A stretch of 64,000 nucleotides of DNA from Sordaria brevicollis (taxonomy: Eukaryota > Ascomycota > Sordariomycetes > Sordariales > Sordariaceae), in the NCBI GenBank assembly GCA_033439795.1, contig JAUTDP010000004.1, positions 744,001 through 808,000 of the forward strand, written 5' to 3'. Every line of letters begins with the position of its first letter. Position 1 is the stretch's first letter. A program made the position numbers and the translations under genes. Below the pieces are notes generated by a model. It was not told where the DNA came from. It saw only the letters and a list, made by a program, of their open reading frames with translations, and searched no databases. Positions 42,690 to 55,164 of this stretch are shown here, one piece after another.

Positions 42690-42765
42690 TAGCTTTTGCG
42701 AAGAATCGAACTACGACCTCATAATGAAGAACTACTTCATTAACCATTTAACCACTAAGTTAAAT
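42690..42765 (-). tRNA. tRNA-like fossil (RIP-altered), identity uncertain
   Basis: The minus strand has TTAGTGGTTAAATGG (A-box-like) and, about 37 nt on, AGTTCGATTCT. The latter is a B box (GGTTCGANTCC) with G-to-A and C-to-T changes of the RIP kind. A hairpin ATGAA-GTAGTTC-TTCAT in between could be an anticodon arm (AGT, Thr, if the loop is read literally), but position 37 would be T. A convincing acceptor stem is missing. It may be a dead tRNA or a tRNA-derived promoter inside the TIR element. Confidence 0.3.
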
Positions 42766-43142
42766 AATTAATTATATTATAAAAGTTAAAAAATATTTAT
42801 TATATTAAAATACTAACGGAATTTTTTTTTGGAAAGAGAAAATTCTTAAGTGTAAATTTTTGAGTAAGTGTAAAATTTTCTTAAATTCGTAAAAGTAAAA
42901 AAACGGGTTAAAAACCTTACTGAAATGTAAAATTTTGAAAAAAGTAAAGGTGTAAAAATTAATATATATAATATTATTTAATTGTAAAAAATCTTTAATT
43001 TTATTATATTATAAAGATAATCTTGATATAATGTTTTTAAAATTATATATTTATTGATAATATTTTATTATAATCCTTATTTTTCTTTTCAAAATTATTT
43101 TAAACCCAAGTTAAAATCATTTTTGAAATAAAATAACCCAAA

Positions 43143-43407
43143 TATCACGGCGCTGGCGGACAGGGTCCCTATCAGGGCCCTATCTAACGGACCGGTTATC
43201 GCTTAGGCGGTCACCTTAACAGAGGTTGACCGCACTAACGCACGTAATTACGTACTACCTTCGTAGGTCGCCCGCGCCCAGGTATAAACCCTAGCGCGGG
43301 GCGCGCCCTTTACTCATTTTCTTCTTTTCTTTTTCATTTTGTAATTCTATAATAGACCTAAATTTAACGTATTAAATTTATCTCTCGTAATTACATCGCT
43401 CGTAATA
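43143..43407 (+). mobile_element. 5' LTR of gypsy element A
   Basis: 265 bp, directly repeated at 58030-58294. The aligned differences are C/T and G/A transitions, as RIP produces. The ends read TATCACGG...CGTAATA, from an ancestral TGTCACGG...CGTGACA. The 5 bp before it (CCAAA) and the 5 bp after the 3' LTR (CTAGA) both fit an ancestral CCAGA target duplication with one transition each. Confidence 0.9.
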
Positions 43408-46400
43408 ATTATAAAATTATTTTTAATATACTAAGGAAATATCTAAATATCCTAAATTTATTTACCGATTGAAGTAATTATAATATATACCCTTATAATT
43501 AATTATAATAGCGTATACCCCCGACGAAAAGGCTACTACGGTTAAAACTACTAAATTATTTACTACCGAGAGCGTTTAAATAAACGAGGCTTAGAAGAAG
43601 AATATATTTAATAAATTCGCAATAGAATAAATTAAATTTAATATTACGGATATATTTATTATTCCTAATATAATTATTTAATAAAATAATATTTTTAAGC
43701 GTCGTTCGCTTAATAATATTATAATTAATACCTTTAAAGAGAAATAGGATACCCAATTATATAATATCGATAAATTTAATTTAAAGGATTACAATATTCC
43801 GGAGGATATAAATAAAATTATTACGTTTTTTCATTAAAAAATTACTAGTAAATTCATTAACGTTTATTATATATTTAATATAAAGGATTTATTCGGTTTT
43901 TTATATACGAAAATTAATATAATTGCGAAATATTAAGCCTAATATAATAAAAGTTACCCAACTTTTACCTTTAAAGCTTTAACGGCTACGGGTTAAAATT
44001 ATTAGGAATAGAATAATAATAATATTTTATTAATAAATTTCGATACTTTTAAATCTATTATTAAAAATCCCGAAGGCGTACGTATTATTTTCGAAGAAAT
44101 TAAATTACGAATTATTTTAATTAAGGCTATTTTTTTCTAATAATAGGGATATTAAATTATCGCTATTAATTTAAATACTAATTTAGGATAAATATACGAA
44201 TATACCGTTAATTTATTAAAATATTAAAAGGGCGTTAAAATAAATAACGAACGCTTCCGTAAAGATTTATATAAGGAATAAAATAAAAATATATTTTTAA
44301 TACGTTAATTATTAGAGGCCCGCGGGAGTAAGGATCCCGACTTCGAACCGGACGATTATAAGACTTTATATTATAAAAACGCTATATTATATAAAAAAAA
44401 CCGTAAATTTTAAATTTAATTTATTATATTACGTTAAATTACCGATTATTTTAATAAGGGAACCTAAAATAATACCCTATTTAACGATAATTAAAATAAC
44501 GACCCGTTTAACGATAAAGAAATTCAAAACGATACCCTATTTAACGACGGCCGTACCGATAAATAGGGTATTCCTTATAAATAAAAAAATAATTCTTCGA
44601 TTAAGGGTTGCCTTTTTTATTTCCGCTTCTTTACTAAATAGAACGAGACTTATTACGATTTAATCGAAAAAGAGAAGGAATTCGTTAAAATTAAAAATAA
44701 CTTAATAATTATAAAAATTTAAACCGAAGAATTAGGAAGAATAGTAATTACCCGGGACGGCGATATAACTAATCTATATATTATAATTACTATCCTAATT
44801 AAAAAGAATATCGATTTCTATAAAAAAAATATTAATCTTTATAAAAAGAAGGTCGCTTTTTTAATTCCCGAAAACCTCGAACGCTACGACTGTACCGACT
44901 ATATTAACCGTAACGAAAATAGTAACGAAGGAGGCCGTTATAAAGAGACCCTTACTACCGATTTTTTTATAATTAATTATAAATATTTATTAATTAAAAA
45001 AAAGGATTTACCCTATTTCTATAATAAGAAGGATAAGGATACTATTAATTTTAATATTTAATATCGCTATATTTTTAATAAATTCAAATTGAACGTTGAT
45101 TATTTTTCTAATAATAAAGCTAAGAAACTATATATTAAAAACCGCACCGCTAATAAAATTACTTAAGATTTCGAACTTTACTTCGCTAATGGCCTTTATA
45201 ATATTAAGACCTTTAATAAATTATTGGCCTATTTATATATTAAATATTATAATTATAATTGTAAGGAAAAGGCTATTTACGAATTTAACGATTTAAAATT
45301 CGAAATAAATAATAATTTCTAAAAATTCTGTAATAAATTCGTTCGCTTTACCGGAGAATATAATCGCCCGCCCAATTTATAAAAATAAAAATTCAATTAG
45401 AAACTCCCCGGTAATATTTAGAACGTATTTTTTTAAAAATATAAATAAAAGAATATAACCTTTAATTAATACGCTTTAATAATTAAAAAGGCGGTCGAAA
45501 TTAATTAACGTATTTTCTATAATAATAAAGATAAAAAGGATAATAAAGACAAAAATAAAAATACTTCCTCTTTTTTAAATTTATTTAATAAAGTTAAAAG
45601 TTCTAACAATTTTAATAAAAATTCTAATAATATTATTAATAATAGTATTAATACTAGTAGCGGTAACCGAAATAATTCCCGTCGCGCCCCTAATATAATT
45701 CGTAAAGAGGTTTATAAATTATTCGAAAAAAATAAATATTTTGTATATAAAAAAATTAAATACCGTTTTTATAATTATCCTAACCGCCGTAGTAATAATT
45801 CTAATTATATTAACGAATTCGTCGATTATTACGGTTATAAAAATAAAAAGGATAATAAACCGGCCGATAATAAAGTGGAAAATTAATTACCCTAAGAATA
45901 TTAAACTCCTTCCTAAGGATTAAATTAATAAATATTTATTCTAGAAAAAATTTAAAAAAAATACTATTAAAGAATATAAAGGTAAATAAAGGATTTTTAA
46001 AAAACTATTTAAATAGGCCAATTTTAATTATATCCTATATTATAGTAAATAATAATAAAAAAACTTTATTTACGAACGATACGCTTATTAATTTGGGAAT
46101 AAACGGTAATATCTTTATAAATAAAGACTTTATAAATAATATAATAAAATAAAAAGTAGAAAAATTATATAAATTCTAACCGTACGCCGTAGGAAATTAT
46201 ACCGGATAATATAGCGAAACGATCGATTAATATTTAAAAGGATTAATTAAAATACAAAATTAAAAATTCGATAAAAAAATAATAATTATCGTTAATTCGA
46301 ATTATAACGTTATTTTAAATAATTATTAATTAAAAAAATATAAAATTTTAATAAACGTCGTTAATATTAAATTAATTTTTAATAAAATAATTACCACTTT

Positions 46401-47296
46401 TTCGGCATTTAATAAACGGATTTCCAAATTCGAAGCCCTCGCCGATATAATTCCTTCACTATCGCCTTTAATAAAATACGGCTAACCGACCGAATTTTTT
46501 AAAAAGCCTAAAGAAAGACCTATTCGACCGGGAAAGGACGAAAATTTAATAAAAATAAAATATAAATTAATAGACTAATACGCTTTACGACGGGAAAACG
46601 ACGATATAATACCTATACGACGCGAATATATCGAAATATTCGAAACCGAACGAAAGAACGATCCCTATTAAAAAAAAGACGCGTATAGCCGATACCGATT
46701 AAAACGCAACGGCGTAGGATAATATAAATATTATAACAATTTCGCTATTATTAATACTAACGCTTTCTTTATATTTATTAAACGAAAATATATAAAAATT
46801 ATTAATTTTTACGAATTCGACCGATTTGTCGACGACCGAAAAAAATAAATTTTCGTTAAAGATAAAATAAAATTACGTAAACGAATTAAAAAAAAAGTCC
46901 TTAAATACGTTTATAAATATTTAAACGTATTTAGTAAAAAAGAATCCGATACCCTATTAAATTATTATATTAATAATTATAAAATTAATTTAATAAATAA
47001 AACGAAACCCGAAAATTTTAATTATAATCCGTTATATAAAATATTAATAAACGAATTAGAAATTTACCGGAAATATATTAATAAAACGTTAATTAAAAGG
47101 TTTATTGAAAATAATTCGGCCTTATAGGCGGCGCTTATCCTTTTCGTATTTAAAATTAATAATATATTAAAATTCTACGTAAATTACCGGAAATTTAATA
47201 TTATTATTCGAAAAGATAAATACTCGTTACCCTTTATCGACGAAATTATTACCCGAATTAATTAAATAAAAATTTTTTTAAAAATAAATATCCGAT
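43408..47296 (+). pseudogene. Element A: gag, protease and first part of reverse transcriptase
   Basis: Plus-sense gypsy polyprotein, broken by many RIP stops. A zinc-knuckle fossil near 45735-45785 keeps the C-x2-C-x4-H-x4-C spacing but has Tyr at every ligand (KYFVYKKIKYRFYNYP). A protease remnant (TLINLGINGNIFINKDF, from a DSGANGNIF-type active site) lies near 46075-46130. The reverse transcriptase starts near 47090 (GFIENNSAL, NYRKFNIIIRKDKYSLPFI) and is cut at 47296 in the KINIR motif by element B. The RT continues at 55165. Confidence 0.8.
47292..47296 (+). repeat. Target-site duplication CCGAT, left copy (element B)
   Basis: CCGAT directly before the 5'-most LTR of element B matches CCGAT at 55165-55169 exactly. 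Removing the insertion and one copy rejoins element A's RT reading KINIR with VFYRI. Confidence 0.9.
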
Positions 47297-47500
47297 TGTC
47301 ACAATACCGATTTAGTAAAGGCTTAGAGAAGACGTATTATTATACGAAGAGGAGAAGATCGAAAGAGAGTAGCGAAAATTCTACTCTCGGACTATATATA
47401 TAAGTGAGGTGGAGATATGATTGTAGGTACGACTATACTCCGTTGGTAATTTAGTACTAAGACGCTTAGGGAGTATTACCGATAATTTAGTACCGTAATA
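47297..47500 (-). mobile_element. LTR of gypsy element B (its 3' LTR, minus sense)
   Basis: 204 bp, directly repeated at 54961-55164 with differences dominated by transitions. It begins TGTCACAATACCG, and the ancestral end is ...GTGACA. Element B is coded on the minus strand, so this is its downstream LTR. A purine-rich tract on the minus strand (AAAGCCGGGGG, about 47507-47517) precedes it as a polypurine tract should. Confidence 0.9.
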
Positions 47501-48107
47501 ATACCCCCGGCTTTAAAACGCAATTAATTTTAATTATTAATAAAATTAATATATTAATACCCTTATAGGTTAATTAATAAACCGCGGGCGTAATAGTAAC
47601 GGGTAGCTTATACTATTACGCGTATTGAATTTAGCAATTTATTTACCGCGGCGGTTGTAAATAATATTATATTAGGCCGAATTTAGATAATTAAAATAAT
47701 ATACGGGCTTACGGTTCTTCTCTTCCTATTTTAATTAAATTTTTAAATTTTTGGATTTTCTTTCTTTTTTTTCCTTCTTTTTTATAACCTTTATTAGCGC
47801 AATTTTAGCGCTCTTTAAATTCTTTACGCAATAAATACTCTTTCTTTATTTATAATAAAGTAGATTTTTTTAAAAATTTCGCGCATTTCTTTAATATTAT
47901 TATACCTCTTCGTTATTACCCCTATAAAAATCCTAATATAATTTCCGTTAAAGGTATAAATTATATAATTTATTTAAGATTTATTATTAAAAATATTATT
48001 TTAAATAGTAATATTCCCGTAGCGCTTTAATATTTTTATTCTTTAAGTAAAAAGAAGAAATATTATAAATATATTAATCGTAAAAAGAATTACGACGAAG
48101 TGAATTT

Positions 48108-48145
<38 letters not shown>

Positions 48146-51100
48146 AGTATTTTATTAATAAAATAAACCCGCTATTTTAATAATTAGCGACGGAGCCGAT
48201 ATCGTTACCCTAATTCGCTAATTAATTGAGTTTTAAAAACGCGACGTTAATAGAGCTTTTGTTTAGGAGAAAGTATTACGTACGCGTATTGTGGTCGTTA
48301 TTAGAAATTTCCTAATATATTTTAATACCGTTAAAGCGGTTATTAAAATTGAATTTGGGCTTTCGGGCCCTAAGAAAGCTATTAAAAATATTATAAATAT
48401 ATTATCGAAGGGTAAATAAATATATAATATAGTATTAACGATTTTATAACGCACTACCGTTAAGAAAATTGCCGATAAGTGTATTTAAGCCCTAATATAA
48501 TTAGTTTTTAGGCGTTTTATTATAAATATTCTCGTATAAAAGTATTAATATTAGAAAAAAATTTAATTAATACGCTTTATTTATAGCGACTTTAATTAAT
48601 TAATTTAGCTTTTTATTAAAAAACGTTTTTATAACGTGGTTAAAACCGAGGTAATTCGTATAATTAGCGTTATTAAAAATACCGATCCCGAATATTAAGA
48701 GGAAGAAATTACGTAAGTTATAAATAGTTTCTTTACGTAAATTTTCGTTTAGGTAGCCGGTAAAACGTCGAAATTTCGCTTCGGAGATAGTAAATTTTAG
48801 TAGAAGATAATTAATAAAAGTATAATATTTTAATAGGAAAATAATAATAAAAATATAATTCTATTATTATATTTTACTATAAGGAAATATTAAAAAAAAT
48901 AAAGTTTAAAGCCTAAATAATATAATTATATAATTTATAAATTAAAACTGTAAAAAGAAATTATAAAAGTATATTATAATATATATATAAGAAATTGTAG
49001 GAATATATTATAATTTATACGTAGGAGATTGAAGGGGCGTATTGTAATTTATATATAGGAGATAGGTTAGGTTCGGGCGAGCTGTTAGCCGTATTATATT
49101 TTTTTAGGGCTTCGTTTAATTTTTATTAGTATTAAGCTCGAAATTTTATTAAATTTAGGGCTTAATTTATATAAATATTTAGCGTAAAAGTTTTAAATAT
49201 CGTTTATATTAATTTGGAAATCCTCTACGGGGCGTTAATCCGGCGGGTAAAATCGGGGTTATTTAATTTTATAAAATAATTTACTTTTTAAAAATTATTT
49301 AAAATTAAAAATACGTTCGAAATATTATTCTTCTTTATTAAGTATCGCCTTAAAAATAATAGCGCCCTTCGTTTATTAATTAAAAATTTTATTAAAAATT
49401 TCCTAATTAAATAAACCCTTTTAATAAAATTAAATAAAGGAAATATAAAAAACGGGGAAAACTTTATATATTACGTTTATAGTAAGGGCGATTATTTAGC
49501 AGTATACTTTTTTAACGATGAATAGGCCTATTTATTTATCGGTTAATTTAAAGGATAAATGGCCTTAATCTTAATATTTAATATTAACTTAAATTTTATC
49601 CCCGATTACGTATTTTAGGGTATTCGATTTATAAATATTAATATAATGCTTCTATTTCTTTTAAACCTCTTTTATAAATAAATAAATTTTAGTAATAATA
49701 TAGTCTACGCGCTCTTTTATTATTTAAACGTCGAATAGCTTTTAATATTATATTAGTAATATAGGGGCGTTATAACGTTAAAAGGGTTCGGTATTTATTT
49801 TTAAATATTAATTATAATTAATAAAGAATAGGGAAAAGTTTATAATTTTTAAAATATAATTATTCGCTATAAATTCGGTAAAGGGTAATTAAATAAATTA
49901 ATCGTTTTAATAATAAGAGTAGAAAGCGTATAAATATTATTCGATATAAACGTTTATAATCTTTATTTAATTATTAATTTTTAAATAAATAAATAAAGAG
50001 AATTTTTATTAAATATTAAAGAATCGATAAAATTCTTATTAAAAGGTAACGACGAATTAAAAGCCGCGGTTAAAGACGATAGAATCGGGGGTATTATATA
50101 AATAATAGATTTCGCGGAGGAAAGCGTTAACGATTCCCTTAATAATTAAATTATAGACGGAAATATAATATTATATTTTCGTTAAATAGTTGATAATTAT
50201 TATAATATAAATATATATCTTCCTACCGTTTTTAATTTCGGGAAGGGGGTTAATAAAATTTATTAAAAGGTCGGATTATTAATAAAATAGGACCGGTATA
50301 GGTTTAAATAGATTTAGGGGCGTAAATTTAAAATTCTTAACCCGGGCGTAGAAATAATAATTTTAAACGAAGGTAATTATATTTTTAAATAAATTAGGTT
50401 AAGTATAAATCCGTTAGATAAAATTATAGGTTTTAAAACGGCTTAAATAACTATTAAGTATTAAATTATAAGTATGTTAAAGAATTTAAAGGCGAATTTC
50501 GTTATAAGGGGGGATAAAAACCCGTTTATTAATTAAAATCCGGTTGTAAAAAATTTCGTAATCCGTTATAATAATTTTTATAAATTTCTTAATACGTTTA
50601 GGAAATTTTTTATAATTAGGGTTTTAAAGGTAAATAATAATTATAAAGGAATTGAATAAAGCGAAATAAACGGCGTTAATATAATTATTAATCGGCGATT
50701 CGGTATCGAGGATTAGGAGCCTTATAAATTATTCGTCGTTGTTATTGCTATTATTATTAAAATTTAATTCTTCGATTTAATTCTCCTTCGGTAGTAAAAT
50801 ATATATATAATTTATTACCCGATCGTCGTTAAAATTACGCTTATTTATTAGAATATTTCCGGGTAATTGGGAAAAGGCGTCGGGGACGGTTGTATAAGCG
50901 CCCGGACGGTATATAATTTTAAAATAGAAATCGCTAAAGAATTTAAATTATTAAATTTATTATTAATTAAAGAATTTTATTATTATAAAATATTAAAGGC
51001 TTTTATAATTAATAATAATTTTAATAACGTTTTTAATTCTTTAGAATTTGGGGCGCTATTTTTCGAAAGTTTTAATAATAGTAAAGAGTTTTTTATTATA

Positions 51101-54100
51101 AATTTCGCAATTATATTCGGTTAAGGAATATTTAAATAAAAAGAAGGCGATAGGGTAGCGTTTCCCTTTTTTATCGACTTAAGAGAGGATATTGCTAAAT
51201 ATTTAATTTAAAGCGTTAATTTCGATAATAATTTAATATTTAGGGTAATAATACGTAAAAATAAAGGCCGAAATAAAAACGTTTTTTAAACGTTTAAATA
51301 TTATAATTACGGTTTTAAATATAGGGTTAATTTATTTATTATAAAATATAAAGGTTATAAAAGGTTGGGCGATTTTAAAAAAGTTTTTAATAAATTTATA
51401 GTAAAAGTTCGCGAAGTTAATAAAATATTAAAAATCCTTTAAAATTTCCGGGATACTTTAATTAATAATAATATTAATTTTTTCAAAATTTATACGTAAA
51501 CCGTCGTAGGAGATAATAAACCCTAAATACTTTATTTTATATTTATAAAATTCGTATTTTTAAATATTAATAATTAAACCTACTTTTATAAACTTCTTTA
51601 TAACGTTTTCGAAATAACGTTTATATTCTACTTTAATCCCGCTATAAATAAATATATTATCGAAGTAAATTATAATATATTTATTTAAAATATTAAATAA
51701 GACGTAATTAATATAATATTAGAACGATATTAATACGTTTATTATATTAAAATTTATAATAAAGTATTCGAAGAGATTAAATTTAGTAATAAATATAGTC
51801 TTTTATTTATTATCTTTAATAATACGTAAGCGGTTAAAGGCTATAATAATATTAAATTTATTAAATTACTTCGTTTTACGGAGGGAATTAATTATTTTAC
51901 GGATAAGGGGAATAGGATATTTATTTTTTATTATAATATTATTTAACCCGCGGTAATCGATATAAATTTATATATTACCCTTTAATTTTCAAATTAGGAG
52001 TATAAAGGTAATTATAAAGGACGAATTTAAACGGATAAAATTAGAGGTTAAATAATTATTTAAATATTTATATACAACGTAAAATTCTTTTTAAAATATA
52101 AAGCGTAAGCGGTAATATAGGGGGGTTTAATTAGGGATAAAGTCGATTTTATAATTAAAAAGGCGGTAAAGCGGTATTATTTTCGTAATTTTAGGGTCGA
52201 AGGCTTTTTAAAAGTAATAAAGGTATTTTAGTAAAGTTTTAATAATTTTTACGTAAATAAATATTAATTTTCCGTCGATATATTTTTAAATATATTTTAC
52301 CGAAATAGCCCGGAATTATAATTATTCTATTATTTAATCCTAATAATTAATTAAGGACTGGTAAAGGGGGATAAATATAAATTAGCCGGCGAAGATTATA
52401 CGAAGTATAATATTATCGAAGTTATTAAGGGTTTAATTAAAATTTTCGGGGTTAGGGTCGGGGAGTAGGATTATAACCGTCGGCGAATTATTATTAATAT
52501 TAGGGAGAAATATTATAATTTTAATAAAGCGGTAAAATTAATCGGGAATATATTTAAAAATTTCTATATTAAATTTTTTATATATTAGGATAAAATTGGG
52601 GGTAAATAATAGGCGGATAATTATATCCTATAATTAATTATAATTATTTAAATAGGAATAGGCTTTTAAAATATAATAAAAAGAAGTAGAATAGCGGCGA
52701 AATTTTCGTAATTTAATAAAGGGTCGGGTTAGGTTTCGGGGTATAAATTTAATTTTTAATAATATTTAAAGGGTTATAATTAATAGGGGAAAATTTAGTA
52801 CGTTTTTAATAAAAAACGAAGGAAATAAAGGCGTTTTTTTAATAATAAAGCCGGGGAGATTTATAATACTTTATAATTAATTTATAATAAAGTTGTACTT
52901 TTTTAATTAAAGGAAGTTAAAGATAATATTAAAATTATTAAGAAATTATACGAAAAAAATAAAGCGATCCGTAAAAGAATTGATAAAATAAAATATAATA
53001 TAAATATAGGAAATAAAACCTCCTTTACGACTATTAATTAAACGGAGGGTATAGGGGCGGTAGAAAAATATTAAAGGGAGAATATAACGTTATATAAAGG
53101 AAGAATTAATAAAATTTATTAGCGAATACCCGGAATCGATTATTATAGAATATAACGTTTTAAGGGCGTTATTAGAGCGAATAGAATTTAAAAAAGAGAA
53201 ATTAATATTTAATTTTATAAAATATAAATATAAATCTTTTAATTCCTTTATATTATATTTTTAGCGGCGATTTTTACTAAAGGTTAGGTTTTTCCCGTTT
53301 TGGGCGTTAATATCGAAGCCGGGGCGTTTTAGGCGGGAATAGGGGTTTAGGCTTTATATTTCGCTTTAATTATATAAATTATAATATAATAACCGGCTTC
53401 GCCGTAATATATATATAAACTTTCTACCCTACGGCGGGCTCGTTCCTTTATAAAAATAGGGTTATTAAATTTTTTTATAAGAATAAAAATTTTACTGAAA
53501 ATTATAAGGTTATTAATAGGTTAAATAGGGGTAAATAGCGAAATACCGATATAATAATTAACGTTTAATAAATTAGTAATAAATTCGCAGAAAAAATTTA
53601 CCTAATTTTCGAAATTATTAAAAATTAAGCAATTAGCGCCGGTAATATTAATAAAAGTATTTTAAAAGCGTTTATTAATTTTCGATTTAAAAGCATTGAT
53701 ATAATAGCGAATATTAAATTCGTAGGAATTAGCGAATTTAATAAATATAAAAATAAAATTAATAAAGGGAAAAGTACTTTATTATAAATAATTTATTTCC
53801 CGGACTATTTTAATATAAATATTAAAAGTAATATAATATAAGTCGAATTATTTAAAGAAATTTTAAAAATCGGTAAAGCCCGTAGGTTAAATAATAGAAT
53901 TTTAAAAGAAAATTATAATTATATCGATTTTAAAGCGAATATATATAAAAACGTCGTTAAAAAGGCGTTAAAAAATATAAAGGATCCGGTCGGTAAATAT
54001 TAAATAAACGGCGTAATTAATAACGAATTTAATACCGATAAAAGATTTTTAATTAATATATTCTTTTTATCGTTTTGCGAAAGAATATTCAACGCCGGTA

Positions 54101-54960
54101 AAAATAGAAGGCTCGGTATTATAAATATAATTAAATAAGGAAAGGGATAAAAAGAAAAAAATAATAAACGGGGGTTAAAGGTTAATTTAATCGGCGATAT
54201 ATTAACGAATTTAAAACGTAATTTCAATAACGTATTAATTAATTTTAAATTAGATAACGTTAATTTATTAATTAATTATATCGGCCTAAACGGTTTAAAA
54301 GTAAACGGCGGCTTCGAATTCGGAGACGTAAAAGAAGGTTTAATCGGTCTATTTCCGTATTTTAATAATTTCCTAAACGAATTTAGTAATACGGTTGTAA
54401 AATTGGATTTTAAAATAAGAAATTATATTAAAATTTATTATAACCTAAATTTAAATATTATAAATATAGTCTTAAGTGTGGTTAAATTAAATTTTAATAG
54501 CGTTGAAGTAAATACGGAATTAAAAAAGGAATTTAAGATCCGCTTTTATAATATTTATAAAGCGAAAAAAATTATCCTATAAATTATAAATAATAATATT
54601 AATATAAAATTAATTATAGGAAGGAAAGAAATTAATAACGAAAATTTATTATTCGCCGTTAAAATTAGGGCCCGGGGTATTTATACCGGACATTTCGGGG
54701 TTATTTAAGTTTATAATTAGGATTAAATTTAGGTTTAGGCGGGCGTAAAGGCGGAGAAAAATTAATAATATTTAATTATAAAATTAGCGAAGGGTCGGTA
54801 ATATTTAATCGAAGTAATAATTAATAAGAAGGATAAGGGATTTTGTAAAAAGGGGTTCGATAAGGCTTAATTAGAAAAAATCGGCACCGTTTTTACGAAT
54901 TAATTAAAACGAAACGTTTAATAGACGCCGGATTATTAGTTATAAAAAGGTATAATAAAT
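47501..54960 (-). pseudogene. Element B: degraded minus-strand gypsy gag-pol
   Basis: The reverse transcriptase is readable on the minus strand at about 51970-51540. It shows KKYPIPLIRKIINSLRKTK, NIIIAFNRLRI, TKFNLFEYFIINF and the catalytic box IIYFDNIFIYSG (51640-51675, from YFDDIFIYS), the Ty3/gypsy type. gag-like frames lie near 54900-53200 and the integrase side toward 50000-48500. Numerous stops and transitions show that it is dead. A 32-nt pure T run at 48110-48141 (A run on the coding strand) is odd for a gypsy element. Confidence 0.8.
48110..48141 (-). repeat. Homopolymer of 32 T (A on the element B sense strand)
   Basis: An uninterrupted T run inside element B, between its putative integrase end and 3' LTR. 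It could be the tail of another, smaller insertion or simple slippage. Confidence 0.9.
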
Positions 54961-55164
54961 TATTATAATACCGATTTAATAAAGGTTTGGAGAAGACGTA
55001 TTATTATACGAAGAGGAGAAGATCGAAAGAGAATAGCGAAAATTCTACTCTTGGATTATATATATAAATAAGGTGGAGATATAATTATAGGCACAATTAT
55101 ACTCCGCTAATAATTCGGTACTAAGACGCCTGGGGAGCGTTGCCGATAATCTAGTGCCGTGATA
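54961..55164 (-). mobile_element. LTR of gypsy element B (its 5' LTR, minus sense)
   Basis: Partner of 47297-47500, same length (204 bp). Its first six bases, TATTAT, correspond to TGTCAC in the other copy, three clean RIP transitions. The CCGAT target duplication follows immediately. Confidence 0.9.

Noticed and set aside
43200..43320. CRISPR-like or rRNA-like GC island in AT-rich DNA
   Set aside because: It is the less-mutated core of an LTR, shown by its partner copy at 58030-58294.
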